64,000 nucleotides of DNA from Silene latifolia (taxonomy: Eukaryota > Streptophyta > Magnoliopsida > Caryophyllales > Caryophyllaceae), in the NCBI RefSeq assembly GCF_048544455.1, contig NC_133538.1, positions 450,629,311 through 450,693,310 on the forward strand, written 5' to 3'. Position numbers and translations under genes: made by a program. The notes beneath the pieces were generated by a model. It saw only the letters and a list, made by a program, of their open reading frames with translations, ran no database searches and was not told the DNA's origin. This document shows positions 1 through 9,935 of the stretch, in pieces (position 1 is the stretch's first letter; each line of letters begins with the position of its first letter).

Positions 1-2
1 AT

Positions 3-194
3 GGGGATTTAGTTCTAAAGTCCGTTCGCGCTTTACTACCAATTGACCCGAGGGGAAAATTCAAGCCGAACTGGGCCGGTCCTTACCTGGTAAAGAAGAT
101 ATTATCGGGAGGGGCAGTTAGACTGACGGATCTAGATGGAAATGATTTTGCGAATCCGACGAACTTGGATCAACTGAAGAAATACTATCCGTAG
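3..194 (+). CDS. Gypsy polyprotein C-terminus (integrase tail), partial
   Basis: Open frame from the window edge to a TAG at 192-194, 63 residues. It contains GDLVLK, KFKPNWAGPYLV and a final QLKKYYP. The WxGPY motif and the LKKYYP ending are typical of the C-terminal domain of Ty3/gypsy integrases of the Tat group, which binds DNA during integration. No catalytic residue lies in the visible part. Protease, reverse transcriptase and the integrase core must lie upstream of the window. The visible stretch has no frameshift. Confidence 0.8.
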   Translation, partial: GDLVLKSVRALLPIDPRGKFKPNWAGPYLVKKILSGGAVRLTDLDGNDFANPTNLDQLKKYYP

Positions 195-575
195 AACTCA
201 CTCTCAATGTCATAAAATAAAATTTTGAATTGCAGTGCTCGTGAGCGAGTCTAGGCCGCGGCACTTTTGCTTCGCTGCTTTTTTTTTGTGCGTTATAAAT
301 CGATGATTGTAGCGCATTTGTTTTGTGGAACTACGAGCTCGGTTTGATTCTGTTGATAACGGATACGTAGGCAGCTCTTTAAAAGAGTACAACCGACCTT
401 TCTTTTAATAAAATGAAAATTCATGCAGAAACTGGGAATTTTAATAGATAGTAAGTCTTATTAAAGATCGGGCGATGCCCATTACATCCTTCAAAAAAAA
501 AAAAAAAAAAAAAGAAAACAGCTAGCGACGAATAATAAGTAGTAGTATCAAATAATAAATTGGGGTCGAAGGCTC
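195..575. other. Post-pol spacer of the Tat element
   Basis: No convincing gene. It holds a 46-bp segment (328-373) containing GGTTTGATTC and ACGGATACGTAGGC that recurs at 3528-3573 on the far side of the antisense gene, and an A21 run at 493-513. It separates the convergent stops of pol (194) and the antisense gene (576). Confidence 0.6.
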
Positions 576-1420
576 CTACATCTTCTTTTTCCCCTTGCCT
601 TTTGGGTCACGTGACCGAGGCTCCTGTGGGGGAGGGGTAGTTGTGTTCTGTCTAGCACGCTTCTTGGGAGGAATCGTCATTTCTTCCCGAGGGCCCAGCC
701 TATCTTTTACACTCAAGCGAGGACCAAGTCTTCCTTCCAAAGCGGAGCCCGGGTGTGCCTTTGAACCCAACCGCTCCCACACACCCGTCGCCCGTGAGTC
801 GGTCTTAGAAGTCTTCTCGGTCCTAGCTTCAGTCCGGATGTAGACGAAAGGTCGTTAACAAAGAAGTCCCGATCAAGCTTCGCTTTTGTCATAATATTTG
901 ATGTCGACGAGCTCATCTTTCCTACACAAATCCTTACCTGAGTCGGTCTTCTCTTTAAGCCATTTAGTATAAGACGGGGATACCCAGATGGTCTGAGGGC
1001 GCGCAGATACGTACCAAAGACGCCTTTGGTGCCACCTCTTGAGCCAATCGTCACATATAGAGGAATTCAGCTCTCTTGCTCGTCCCAGAACAGCCTCACA
1101 CTTGGGAATCATTTGTCTGCGGCCCATCCGACGCAGACGCGGTCAGGGTAAATGTGGATAGACCTCTCTAAACCCAGTAGCTGCAAACGTCTGGTTTTGT
1201 CATCTTCCGGAAGGATAGTAAAGGATTTGAGGCGAAGCCAAGGCATGACCCAGCACAGAGGGCGACCTTCCCCTTCTGTCAGTTTGTTTCGCCAATAGGC
1301 AAGATCATTTTGATGCCCGTCTTCATACCGTTTGGCACGCATAGTGAGCATACGAGCGAGATACGAGTTGGGCTCCCGCGGCGGGGCGAAAAGCCAAAAT
1401 CTCTCGCAAAGCCACACCTG

Positions 1421-1517
1421 AAAAAGAAAAAAAGAAGAAGAAAAAAAAAACATGAAAGAGACGAAAAAAAAAAGAAGACGAAAAAAATAAGAAAAAAGGG
1501 AATAAGAAAAAAAAAAG

Positions 1518-1589
<72 letters not shown>

Positions 1590-1620
1590 GAAAAAAAAAA
1601 AAAAAAAAAAAAAAAAACGG
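1421..1620 (-). repeat. Giant polypyrimidine tract in the PMD intron
   Basis: On the plus strand this is nearly pure purine, with uninterrupted A runs of 71 (1518-1588) and 27 (1591-1617). On the gene's strand it is a T tract directly before the 3' splice acceptor (TTTTTCAG, near 1420). Confidence 0.85.
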
Positions 1621-1629
1621 ATTTGTGAC

Positions 1630-1738
1630 AAGAATCGTGGCAAAATACAGCAAAATCGTGGCAGAATGCAGCAAAATCGTGGCAGAATGCAGCAAAATCG
1701 TGACAAAATCGTGGCAGAATGCAACGAAAGCGTGGCAA
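1630..1738. repeat. ~22-bp minisatellite in the PMD intron
   Basis: About five imperfect tandem copies of a unit containing GCAAAATCGTGGCAGAAT, beside the A-rich tract. It lies inside the intron and does not encode a supported protein. Confidence 0.75.
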
Positions 1739-2497
1739 TAACACAAGAATTGTGGTAAAAGGAAAATTAATCAAGAGAGTAGATTGTGTTACCTGCAAAA
1801 GACGGGAGCATCCCGACCAATCAGCAGCAGGTTCATCTTCTTAGCATCTAAACCTCGAAGGGTTTCAAATGAGAATAATCCAGGAAGGGTTATGTCCCGT
1901 CTCCATCTGGGACACAATGGACAAGAGCTTTGCTTGCCCTACACAAGTTGTCTTGTTCATTCTACCTTCGAAGACATAAAGGTGTAACATGATCAATCCA
2001 AAGGCCCTAGGCGACAAGATGTCTTTGGGCACAATCTTGCTCCGCAAGATACAAAACCTCCTATGAATAGCAAGAAGGTTGACTTCGTCACCAGTCACTA
2101 TTCCCTCAGACTCCGTCCTGGAAAGGCCAAGGCAGTCTAGATAGGTTCCACGCCACCCTGAATGAAATTTAGGTATAGCCGGTATGGCCTCAGCATCCCA
2201 TCCTCCAAGGGCAGAAAACTCTTCGGGAAGAGGGCAGATCTCACCCTCGGGAAAAGCAAAGACATGGTTCAAAGGATCCCAGTAGCTAAGGCAGTGCTCC
2301 AACAGCGCAGGTTGAAGGGGGATCTGGCGTAAGGGAAGTAATTGCGCCAAGTGAACGGTCTTTAATTCTTGCCTCTCTGCGCTAGTAAAGTCGGTCTCCC
2401 ATGCTCGCATAGCACTAACTAGATTATTCATAATGATTTATGTTATTTGCACCAGTTTGGGGGAAAAGGCAGAATAAATTTGGCAGTACAACGCTTC

Positions 2498-2508
2498 CTT
2501 ATATATAG
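2498..2508 (-). promoter_or_regulatory. TATA box of the antisense PMD gene
   Basis: On the minus strand CTATATATAAG lies about 67 bp upstream of the ATG at 2431, giving room for a start site near 2470 and a short leader. This supports transcription from its own promoter instead of antisense read-through. Confidence 0.55.
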
Positions 2509-2842
2509 AAAGTATAAGGGAAGGAAACACCTAGGAGGACACTCCTAGGGTGCCGTTTTTTTGAAGCCGTGAGGGCCTTGGGTCGCGCGCCTCTTAGGCC
2601 CGCCCCAGCTCACACCAGTCTTTGGCATGATACATCGGATTTTAGCACATCTATCGCGTTTCGGGGAGCGCCGGAACGGCTAATTTACATTTTTACCCCC
2701 AACCAGTCAATATTTGAATTAAAGCCCGTGCACACTTACGGTTTTATTTTCTTTTTTGTTTTGCGGTAGCGGGCTACGCCCACGTTCACGAATCATATAG
2801 TATGTCTGAGTCGCATCTCATGCTCACCCATCAATCAAAAGC

Positions 2843-2906
2843 TTCAACATTCAAAATTTCAAAATTTCAAAATTTCAAAATTTCAAAATTTCAAAATTTC
2901 AAAAAC
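2843..2906. repeat. 9-bp tandem repeat, AATTTCAAA type
   Basis: About seven direct copies of a TTTCAAAAT-like unit in the spacer between the antisense gene promoter and the PPT. Confidence 0.85.
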
Positions 2907-2910
2907 TTTT

Positions 2911-3150
2911 TGGGTCGACGACCCAACATCCAAGTGTTTCATTTCAAATTCAAAATCGTCAGCACGTTCAAATTTCGGGTCGATGACCCAGTCTTTCAAA
3001 TTCAAAATGCGGGTCGATGACCCAATCATTCAAAATTTTCAAATTCAATTTTTTGGGTCGATGACCCAATCATTCAAAATTTTCAAATACAATTTTCGGG
3101 TCGATGACCCAGTACTTCAAAACGATCCAATTCCAAGATCGATGATCCCA
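2911..3150. repeat. Array of GGGTCGATGACCC palindromes
   Basis: Near-palindromes of the form (C/T)GGGTCGAYGACCCA occur at 2911-2925, 2976-2990, 3010-3024, 3054-3068 and 3097-3111, with a decayed copy near 3138 and another at 3612. They are separated by AT-rich ATTTTCAAATTC-like sequence, so the middle of the array has a period of about 34-45 bp. Confidence 0.85.
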
Positions 3151-3210
3151 ATGTGCTTATGTGGTGATTATTGCTAGTACATTTTCTATGTTTCAAATGT
3201 AGCAGGATAT

Positions 3211-3290
3211 GCTTCAACTGGGGGCTCTAAAGTCTTCGACTTTAGAGCCGTTGCAAACTGGGGGCTCTGAAGCCGTTGGCTTCAGAGACC
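3211..3290 (+). repeat. Two PPT-like G tracts, each followed by a hairpin
   Basis: ACTGGGGGCTCT occurs twice (3218-3228, 3258-3268). The first runs into a perfect 12-bp inverted repeat, GGCTCTAAAGTC / GACTTTAGAGCC, with a 3-base loop (3223-3249). The second runs into a 10-bp one, CTCTGAAGCC / GGCTTCAGAG, with a 3-base loop (3265-3287). The real PPT-LTR junction at 3811 shares GTGGGGGCTCT, so these look like duplicated PPT modules. Confidence 0.75.
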
Positions 3291-3339
3291 ATTATCAAGA
3301 TGAAATGGATGACATCCACTCAGAATTCAATTCAATTAC

Positions 3340-3540
3340 AAGAGTATGAAATGGAAGAATTCCTTAGCTGAAAGCAAATGATGAAAGCGACGGCAACCTC
3401 CTCGGAAAGTCCCGTCCCATTTAGACAAGTGCCAGCAGATGATAAATTTTGGGCCAATGTCAATAGATGATGAATTTTGGACATACGCCAGCAGATGATA
3501 AACTTTGGGCATGTGTCAGCAGTTGCCGAACTACGACGCG
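3340..3540. repeat. Short tandem repeat with CAGCAGATGATAAA units
   Basis: Three to four imperfect copies of a unit with (C/A)AGCAGATGATAAAYTTTGGGC between about 3431 and 3520. Noncoding spacer of the Tat element. Confidence 0.6.
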
Positions 3541-3810
3541 GGTTTGATTCCGTCAGAAACGGATACGTAGGCGCCTAAGGATAAGGCTCAACCCACCATT
3601 TATGCAATTCATGGGTCGATGACCAACAATGATAATTCGACGCAACAGAAGCAAGAGTTAATCCCCAACGAAGTTTCAGGTATGATCTCTTCTTATGGCT
3701 GGCGAGCTTATATACGCAAGTCTAATGGACTATAAACGACCCGAAGAATCCTCAGGTCGAAAGGGACCTGGGGTATACTTTGACTTTCGCCTTGTCCAAG
3801 CCTCAGTCAA

Positions 3811-3821
3811 AGTGGGGGCTC
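3811..3821 (+). other. Polypurine tract of the Tat element
   Basis: AGTGGGGGCTC lies directly before TGTAGATACC, the start of the 3' LTR. PPTs prime plus-strand DNA synthesis during reverse transcription. Confidence 0.75.
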
Positions 3822-6800
3822 TGTAGATACCCGTATCCGTCGATATTGGAATTTATAGAGAACCCGACAAACACCCGATGATGATAGGACACATGTATTC
3901 TTTAGTTGTCATTGTCATTATTTGGAGCTCGTTTTACGAGGTAGAATGGGCGTCGTCGATGAAGTATTTTATTAATTTAAATGATATTTAAATTAATGTT
4001 TTTTTTTAAGTGAATTCATTTTATTAATTTAAATGATATTTAAATTAATGTTTTTTAGGGAGTTCGTTTTTTTAATTTAAATGATATTTAAATTATTGGT
4101 TTTTTAGGTAAATTTAATTTATTTTAAATTTATTTTCCCAAAGTTTATTTTATTGAAAATAAAATAAGTATTTGATTTGAAAAATCATTTTTATGAGAAT
4201 ATTTGATTTGAAAAGTCATTTATTTTAAATTGTTATTTGATTTGAAAAATCGTTTTAAAAGCGAAGAATTCGTTTTGGACACTCGTTTTTGAGCTCGTTT
4301 TTAGCTCGGTTTTTAAGCCCGTTTCCTTTGCAAATTGGCACGAATCTCGAGTACACTAACCCACCTAAGCCTCTACCCATCAACCCATGTTCGAACCCCC
4401 TCACAAGCAGCCCAAAATCTCGTTCAAAACCAACCCCAAGCAGCCCGCATAAAACCGAATCCCTCCCCTGTTTTGCAGCTCAATTCGCGAGCCCAAAACC
4501 CACTTCAAACACTACCAAGACCCGTACCCATTAACCCTAACCCATACCCTAGTATCCTACCCATATTATCCTAGCTTGATCACCAAGAAATCCCCCAAAA
4601 CGAACCCTAGAAACCCCTCCCAAAACCGATGGACAGCAGCCATGTTCAATGAGCCCGACTGCTCCTTACTCCCTTTTAACCTATTTTAAACCCTTATAAA
4701 TACCACCCCTTCACCATACAATCATTCCTCTAAGTCCTCCATACATCCAACCATCACCCACAAGCTTTAAACCTCAGAAACAAACCCTAAACATCCTCCA
4801 AAAACCCTACACAAAACCGACACACAAACAGAAACTGTTTGTGTGCCTCCTTCGAAAATCATCTCGTTCCTCCATCAAATCACCATAAAAATTCGAGTTT
4901 CTTGTTCCTAATTAACCATACAACATCCATACACACATTAGATAAAGAATCACGAGCCAAATTGCCCTTGAGAGTACACGAAATCCCTCGAAAAACAGAG
5001 TGAAATAACACTCTGTTTTCGCGGTTTACTCTTGTCTGTCCAGTTCTGTTTGTGCTCGTTTTTCGTGCCCAATAACCCAAATCGAGCAGGGGTTGCTTTA
5101 AGATCCTTGTTCTCCTCTCTTTCTAGTTTTCAAAACATCTTTCGGATCGAATTTTCGTCGTGAAACGAGGGAGATATCACTGTTTTAAAACTGCTGTCCA
5201 GAAACTTTCCAAAACGCGCGTGTGCTTTGTTCTTCGTCGACGACGGCCTCTCGAGATAAAATCTACCATCGATTACGACCCAAGACGGTGTCAACGATAC
5301 ATGTAGGTTGAGGGTGCATCAAATCCCCTTCTCTTCTCTCTTTTTATTTCGTTTTTTTATGCCTTTTTTATTGTCTTTTTTTGTTTGTTTATCGTTCGTT
5401 CTAAATTAACTATGAAACTAGTTAGTCCGAGTATGAGTTAAAGTACCACCATGAACACCCGCGTTGACTTGAGATGGGAAAAGAAACCGCTCCTTCTGTC
5501 GGTCGTACACCCCCGTCTCATTTACATATCCTCGTGTTCAAGGTAGGGCATAATTAAAACGAGTTGTCTAACTTTCATCGCTTTCGACCCCTTTATTTTT
5601 CGCCAAATCGATGGACCCTAGGACCCGTTGCATGTTAGTTTAACCTCTGGTTGTTAACCTATGACATATTTAGATAACATTAATTTAATTTAATAACCTA
5701 ATTAGACATAATAGGTGGCTTTGACGTAGCTTTATAAATCAACTAACGATTCTCAAATAATTGAATGCATCTTTCTTATCACTTGATTTCTCGCTAGCAT
5801 AGGAGTGCGTGATTAGCACCTTCCTATTAACACTCGACGAGTAAGCGTTAATCTTATGATATTTGACCTAATTGGACCCTTTAGGCCGTGTAGAATGCAC
5901 CATAACGCGACAATCAATCAACATCGTTTTTAACTCGTTTTCTGACCTTGTTTTCGATTCCTTTTCGCAATCATTCGATCTAATCAATAAATCTAACTTA
6001 GGAACTAGGTTGGCTTTGGTTTGGCCGTGTATTTGGCCTCCCTATTTCGTTTGTTTTTGCATCGTTCGTTCTTTATTCGTTTTATCGCTTGTATTTAATT
6101 TATGTTTCTTTGAGTCACGTTTTGTAATCTATTTGTAATTTGTTCTCCTTTTTGAGTCAAAACCTTTTTTGAAAACCTTGGTTTTATTTGGTTAGACGGT
6201 TGTTCCCAATGCTTGTAAGAGCGTAGTAAACCGCATGTTGTTTAAAACAACATGGCCCGGTTTATGCTAATGCATGCTTTGGTGCATAGCCCAATGTCTA
6301 ATCCGATGGGATTAAGTGAGGGCACGCAATACGAGGAGGGACCCACGGCCGTGTGTCATGTAGGCCGTGAGTCACTTCCCCCATGTGCACGGTTTTCAAG
6401 GCCGTTTGGCCGTGTGTTTTGTGTCGCGTTTTGAATCGTTTGTAGCAATTGTATTTAGATCGAGTTGTAATTTATTTATTGTTGTGTCGGCATGAAATGC
6501 CTGGTTTGTAATAGGTAGATCCCAATGGCTCCCCCATTCCCCTTTAAGCCTTGTTTGCTTTCATTTATATGTTGCTTAGATCAATCAACTCACATGCTAA
6601 AACAACTTTGACAAAGTTAGTGTTCATGCATCTAAAACGACATAGAAACTGTTGTCACATGATAGGGTTTAAAACAACGCTTTGCACATCATACATCGCA
6701 GTAGCTATGACCTTGTTTGAAATCCGACACTTGACTTAGTAGAGGCCGTTATCGACGGGCGGGGTTGGGTGTCCTTATGGGCTTCCCAACACGTACCCTC

Positions 6801-7083
6801 ACCCCTTACTCAAGATCTATGGTTTGTGGATCCGTCTAAATACCATTGGATTACGAGAGTCATTCAATTCGAGTGATATAGGGTACAAGTCTTTATCTTT
6901 AATCACTCGTAGTCGATTGGCTTTATGCTTTTCGATGAAAGGTGTAAAGTTGACTTGAACGGTTCCAAGTTCCCAAAAAACTTGGTGGCGACTCTAATTG
7001 GTCTTAATTCGATTCGAAAGAACCTCGAGTCGATTATGCCGGTGTGGATCCCTCGGACGCAGTTCCCGAGGGCCCTGTCCACA
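3822..7083 (+). repeat. 3' LTR of the Tat element, 3262 bp
   Basis: Starts TGTAGATACC after the PPT and ends CCTGTCCACA where copia gag homology resumes, giving TGT...ACA termini. No protein gene is supported inside; the short ORFs are chance. It contains a repeat built on TTTAATTTAAATGATATTTA (3975-4110), a promoter with a TATA box at 4695, and pyrimidine-rich transcribed sequence. Only one LTR copy is in the window, so its length rests on the two borders alone. Confidence 0.75.
4695..4702 (+). promoter_or_regulatory. TATA box of the Tat LTR promoter
   Basis: CTTATAAATACC followed by a C-rich stretch and pyrimidine-rich sequence, the usual layout of an LTR U3/R border. A start near 4725 is expected. 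Confidence 0.6.
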
Positions 7084-7927
7084 AATGGTGGCACTCAATG
7101 TCACCGCCCTTGCTCTTTGCCTTACCCTGTGAGCCACTAGTCTCACCGGGCCCACTCTTACCGTTTCCTGGCTTTTTAAACTTTGGCTTACCTACAGCTA
7201 GGTCGCCATGAGCCTTGACCTTACCTTTACCCTTGTTGGAAATCGTGAGAACATCCTGCTTCATGCTCCCACTTAATTTCATATCCTTCTCGGTCTGTAC
7301 GAGAAGGGAGTGTAGCACATGAGGACTCTTTTTCAAGTCATTCATGTAGTAGTTCGCCCTGAAAAGGGCAAAACCATCATGAAGAGAATGAAGCATTCGG
7401 TCAATGACAATGCTCTCACTGATTTTGCAATCAAGTGCCTCTAGCTTCTCGACATTCTCAATCATGTGAAGAATGTGTGGGCTAACCGGTTGGCCCTTCT
7501 GGAGTTTCGCATCAAAGAAGCGACAGGTATGCTCATATGTAACGATTCTCGGTGCTTTTGAGAACTCGTTAGTGAGCGTGGTGAAAATCTTGTTCGCACC
7601 TTGGGCAATGAAGTGTCTCTGCAAATTGGTTTCCATTGCAAAGATGAGTACGTTCTTTATCGCACCCGCTTCCATAACGAAGTCACTATAAGCGAGTGAC
7701 TCGTTGACTCCTGCATTGGGGCCTGGGTTTACCGGTATTGGCTCAGTTAATTACCTGAGCTTACCGTCAGCAATGGCAGTATTCCGTAGTGCTGCCTCCT
7801 AGTCCGCAAAGTTGGACCTGTCGTTTTTCAGACGTGTGAACTGATTCATTTGGTCCATGAATATTTTCAGCCAGAACTCGCGTCCAAGTGTGGCACTAGG
7901 CATTTGGATTGCGTTATTTCCAGACAT
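7084..7927 (-). pseudogene. Copia gag (UBN2-type), interrupted and truncated
   Basis: Starts MSGNNAIQMPSATLGREF at 7927. Two in-frame stops (near 7801 and 7755) break the N-terminal part. From 7675 a clean stretch includes FDAKLQKGQP, MLHSLHDGF and MNDLKKSPHVLHSLL, the capsid-like domain of plant copia gag, then a K/G-rich tail. The zinc-knuckle beginning IECHH is reached exactly at the Tat LTR border, so its remaining Cys and His residues are lost. Gag would package element RNA in cytoplasmic particles; this copy cannot. Confidence 0.82.
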
Positions 7928-9921
7928 TTTGTTGTAACAGTAAAATAAACGTGTTCTATACTGCGAAAAGAAGAATAAATAATAAGCATGTGCATCGATT
8001 TTAATTTAAGTCTAATGAAGTAGTGTCATAACGCGAAGACTCAAAACATTTATACAATTGACCTTCCTCAAATTATATAAATGATCCCAAGACTCAATTA
8101 TCTGTAAATTGATAAGCTAACCTTTTAGCTAATTCTACCGTTAGAATTCTTGGTCGATAAATTTCTGTAAATTCTATCTTTAGTCCATCATAATCACGAG
8201 AAACTCTTCGGACTATAATGTTGAGATAAACTAAGTCAACACAAACTACTTACCCAACGTAGAAGGGGTCATATTATGCCTACCGACGAAGAAGGGATTC
8301 ATAATTGTTTGCCCTTATAAAGACTAATCTCAATTTCTGTTTTAGAGGAAGATCCCATCAACTTCGTTTTAATTCATTTTAAGTGAACTAATATCTAGCA
8401 TGCGTGAATGAATAAACTAAAGTGATGGCTTAAAAGCATGTGACATCTGTATGTCTATGAAAACTAACATACAACCTATATGTGTCAATTTTCATGCATT
8501 TTAGTAGGTGGTTTGGTTTTAGGCGGAATATGATGCATAAACTATCATGTGAATGAAAAGCAATAGGAATGAAAAACGTAAAAACAATAAAAAGTCCTAG
8601 TGTGGCCTATCCTATCAAAATGAACATTAAATACAAGTTTGGAATCCATCCTTGGACCCGAGAAGCTTGTCTCGATGTTCCATCTTGATCCATGTAGCGG
8701 GAGTGAGCTCCAATCTCCATCTTTAGTCTTCTTCGAAAATTATTATAAATAAATTTACATAATAAACCTATTTATTACATTCTAATTTCAAAACCCAAAA
8801 CTAAAGGAAAAATAAAGGAGATTCTAGATCTCATAATTACATAAAAATTATGTTTCCTTCATTACGAAAACATAATTTGACTAAGGGCACACTAAGTATT
8901 ACAAATTACAACCGATTGCAAAAAAAATACGTAAATAAATTCATTCAATGATTCATTCAACAAAAATAAAATGCATCAACTAAAAATAAATTAAACATAC
9001 ATGACACAATTCCTTAATTATGTTGATTAATTTATTCAAACCACCTATTTAAATTTAAATTAAGTGACAATTCCTCAATTAATCACTTTAATTTCAATCT
9101 TAATTCATATTAAACTTGTAATATGAATTTCATCCATCAATATTTTAAACTGCTTTAAAATAATTAAGTATCTTTTAATTATGAACCGCTTCACAATAAT
9201 TAATTGGCCAAAACAAACAAAACAAAATCCTTTTTTTTATATGTCTCGGCTAAAGAGGAAAAAAACTAGAAATTTTTTTTTATTTTTTTAAAACTCCAGC
9301 TCTCGGCATAGCTGCAAAAAAAAACGAAATTTTTTTTTTCTTTTCTAGCTGAACAGCTGAAAAAAAACCTCTTTTTTTCTTAGGTCACGGCAAACCCTAA
9401 AAAAAAAACCCCGAAAAAACCTTTTTTTTCTTTTCGGCTGGAACCAAAAAAAAAACAGTAGCAGCCTCCAATTTTTTTCTTTTGCGGCAAAAATGCCCTA
9501 AAACAAAAATTCGATGAAGAAAAATCGTTTATCGTTGCTACTTAGAACATGATTAGCATATGAATTAATTAAACATGATTAACCGTATATGCCAAAAACT
9601 ATATAGCACAAACAATTTTTATATCATCAACAACTTGATACGATTTCCATTTACATTATGATTTAATCCTCATTAAACCTAACATCTACAAATTCTTCAT
9701 ATGATAATTTTAACTGATTAAAACAATGATATGAAAAATAAAAATGGAAATAGATCATAAAAAAAAAAAGAAAAAACGGCTAAAAAAAACAATTCATCTC
9801 GGCAAAAAAAAAAAAAAAAAAAAAAAAACAATTCTGCCGAACCAAAATTTTTTTTTTCGAAACCCTAAATCATTTTACATCGAATTTTATGAAAATCATC
9901 AAAATAAAATTGGTGGCCTTG
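7928..9921 (-). other. Copia leader between PBS and gag, no gene seen
   Basis: AT-rich sequence of about 2 kb. It holds many A and T runs (9230-9480, 9755-9860), including alternating A8/T8 blocks that could pair with each other. No ORF with protein-like composition on either strand. Confidence 0.6.
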
Positions 9922-9933
9922 GCTCTGATACCA
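9922..9933 (-). other. Primer binding site, initiator Met tRNA
   Basis: Minus strand TGGTATCAGAGC, two bases inside the LTR end. This is the standard PBS of plant copia elements. Confidence 0.85.
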
Positions 9934-9935
9934 CT

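Larger units (their letters stand above)
576..2431 (-). pseudogene. Antisense plant-mobile-domain gene of the Tat element
   Basis: Multi-exon gene opposite in direction to pol. Exon 1 starts with ATG at 2431 and reads MNNLVSAMRAWE, YWDPLNHVFAFPEGEICPLPEEFSALGGW and LMLHLYVFEG-like blocks, the signature of the aminotransferase-like plant mobile domain (PMD). After a one-base insertion near 1887 the frame continues with ETLRGLDAKK to a donor at about 1791. The next exon begins near 1420 with WLCERFWLFAPP. A second frameshift near 1135 leads to GRRQMIP and a region rich in W and Y. The C-terminus is basic (KKRARQ, KGKGKKKM) and stops at 576, which suggests nuclear localisation. PMD proteins are found in host genes and as extra genes in Tat elements; their biochemical role is not settled. 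The two frameshifts mark it as decayed. Confidence 0.72.
1..7083 (+). mobile_element. 3' portion of a Tat-type Ty3/gypsy retrotransposon
   Basis: The window opens inside this element. Visible parts in order: C-terminal end of pol (stop at 192-194), a long spacer with an antisense plant-mobile-domain gene, palindrome and hairpin arrays, a polypurine tract (3811-3821) and a 3' LTR (3822-7083). An extra antisense gene between pol and the 3' LTR is a known trait of Tat/Retand/Grande elements. The element ends exactly where the reading frame of a copia gag on the opposite strand is interrupted, so it is inserted in that copia element. The 5' half and the other copy of the target duplication are outside the window; AATGG at 7084-7088 would be the right-hand copy. 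Confidence 0.82.

Noticed and set aside
1109..1798. Long ORFs of poly-Phe/poly-Lys across the A-rich tract
   Set aside because: They translate an intronic homopolymer. Only the C-terminal part from WLCERF (about 1420 down) is real exon.
4289..4574. Ser/Pro-rich ORFs in the Tat LTR
   Set aside because: Overlapping frames in pyrimidine-rich LTR leader sequence downstream of the LTR start; no domain and no codon bias.
7084..7088. Confirmed 5-bp target duplication for the Tat element
   Set aside because: The left border lies outside the window, so the duplication cannot be verified.
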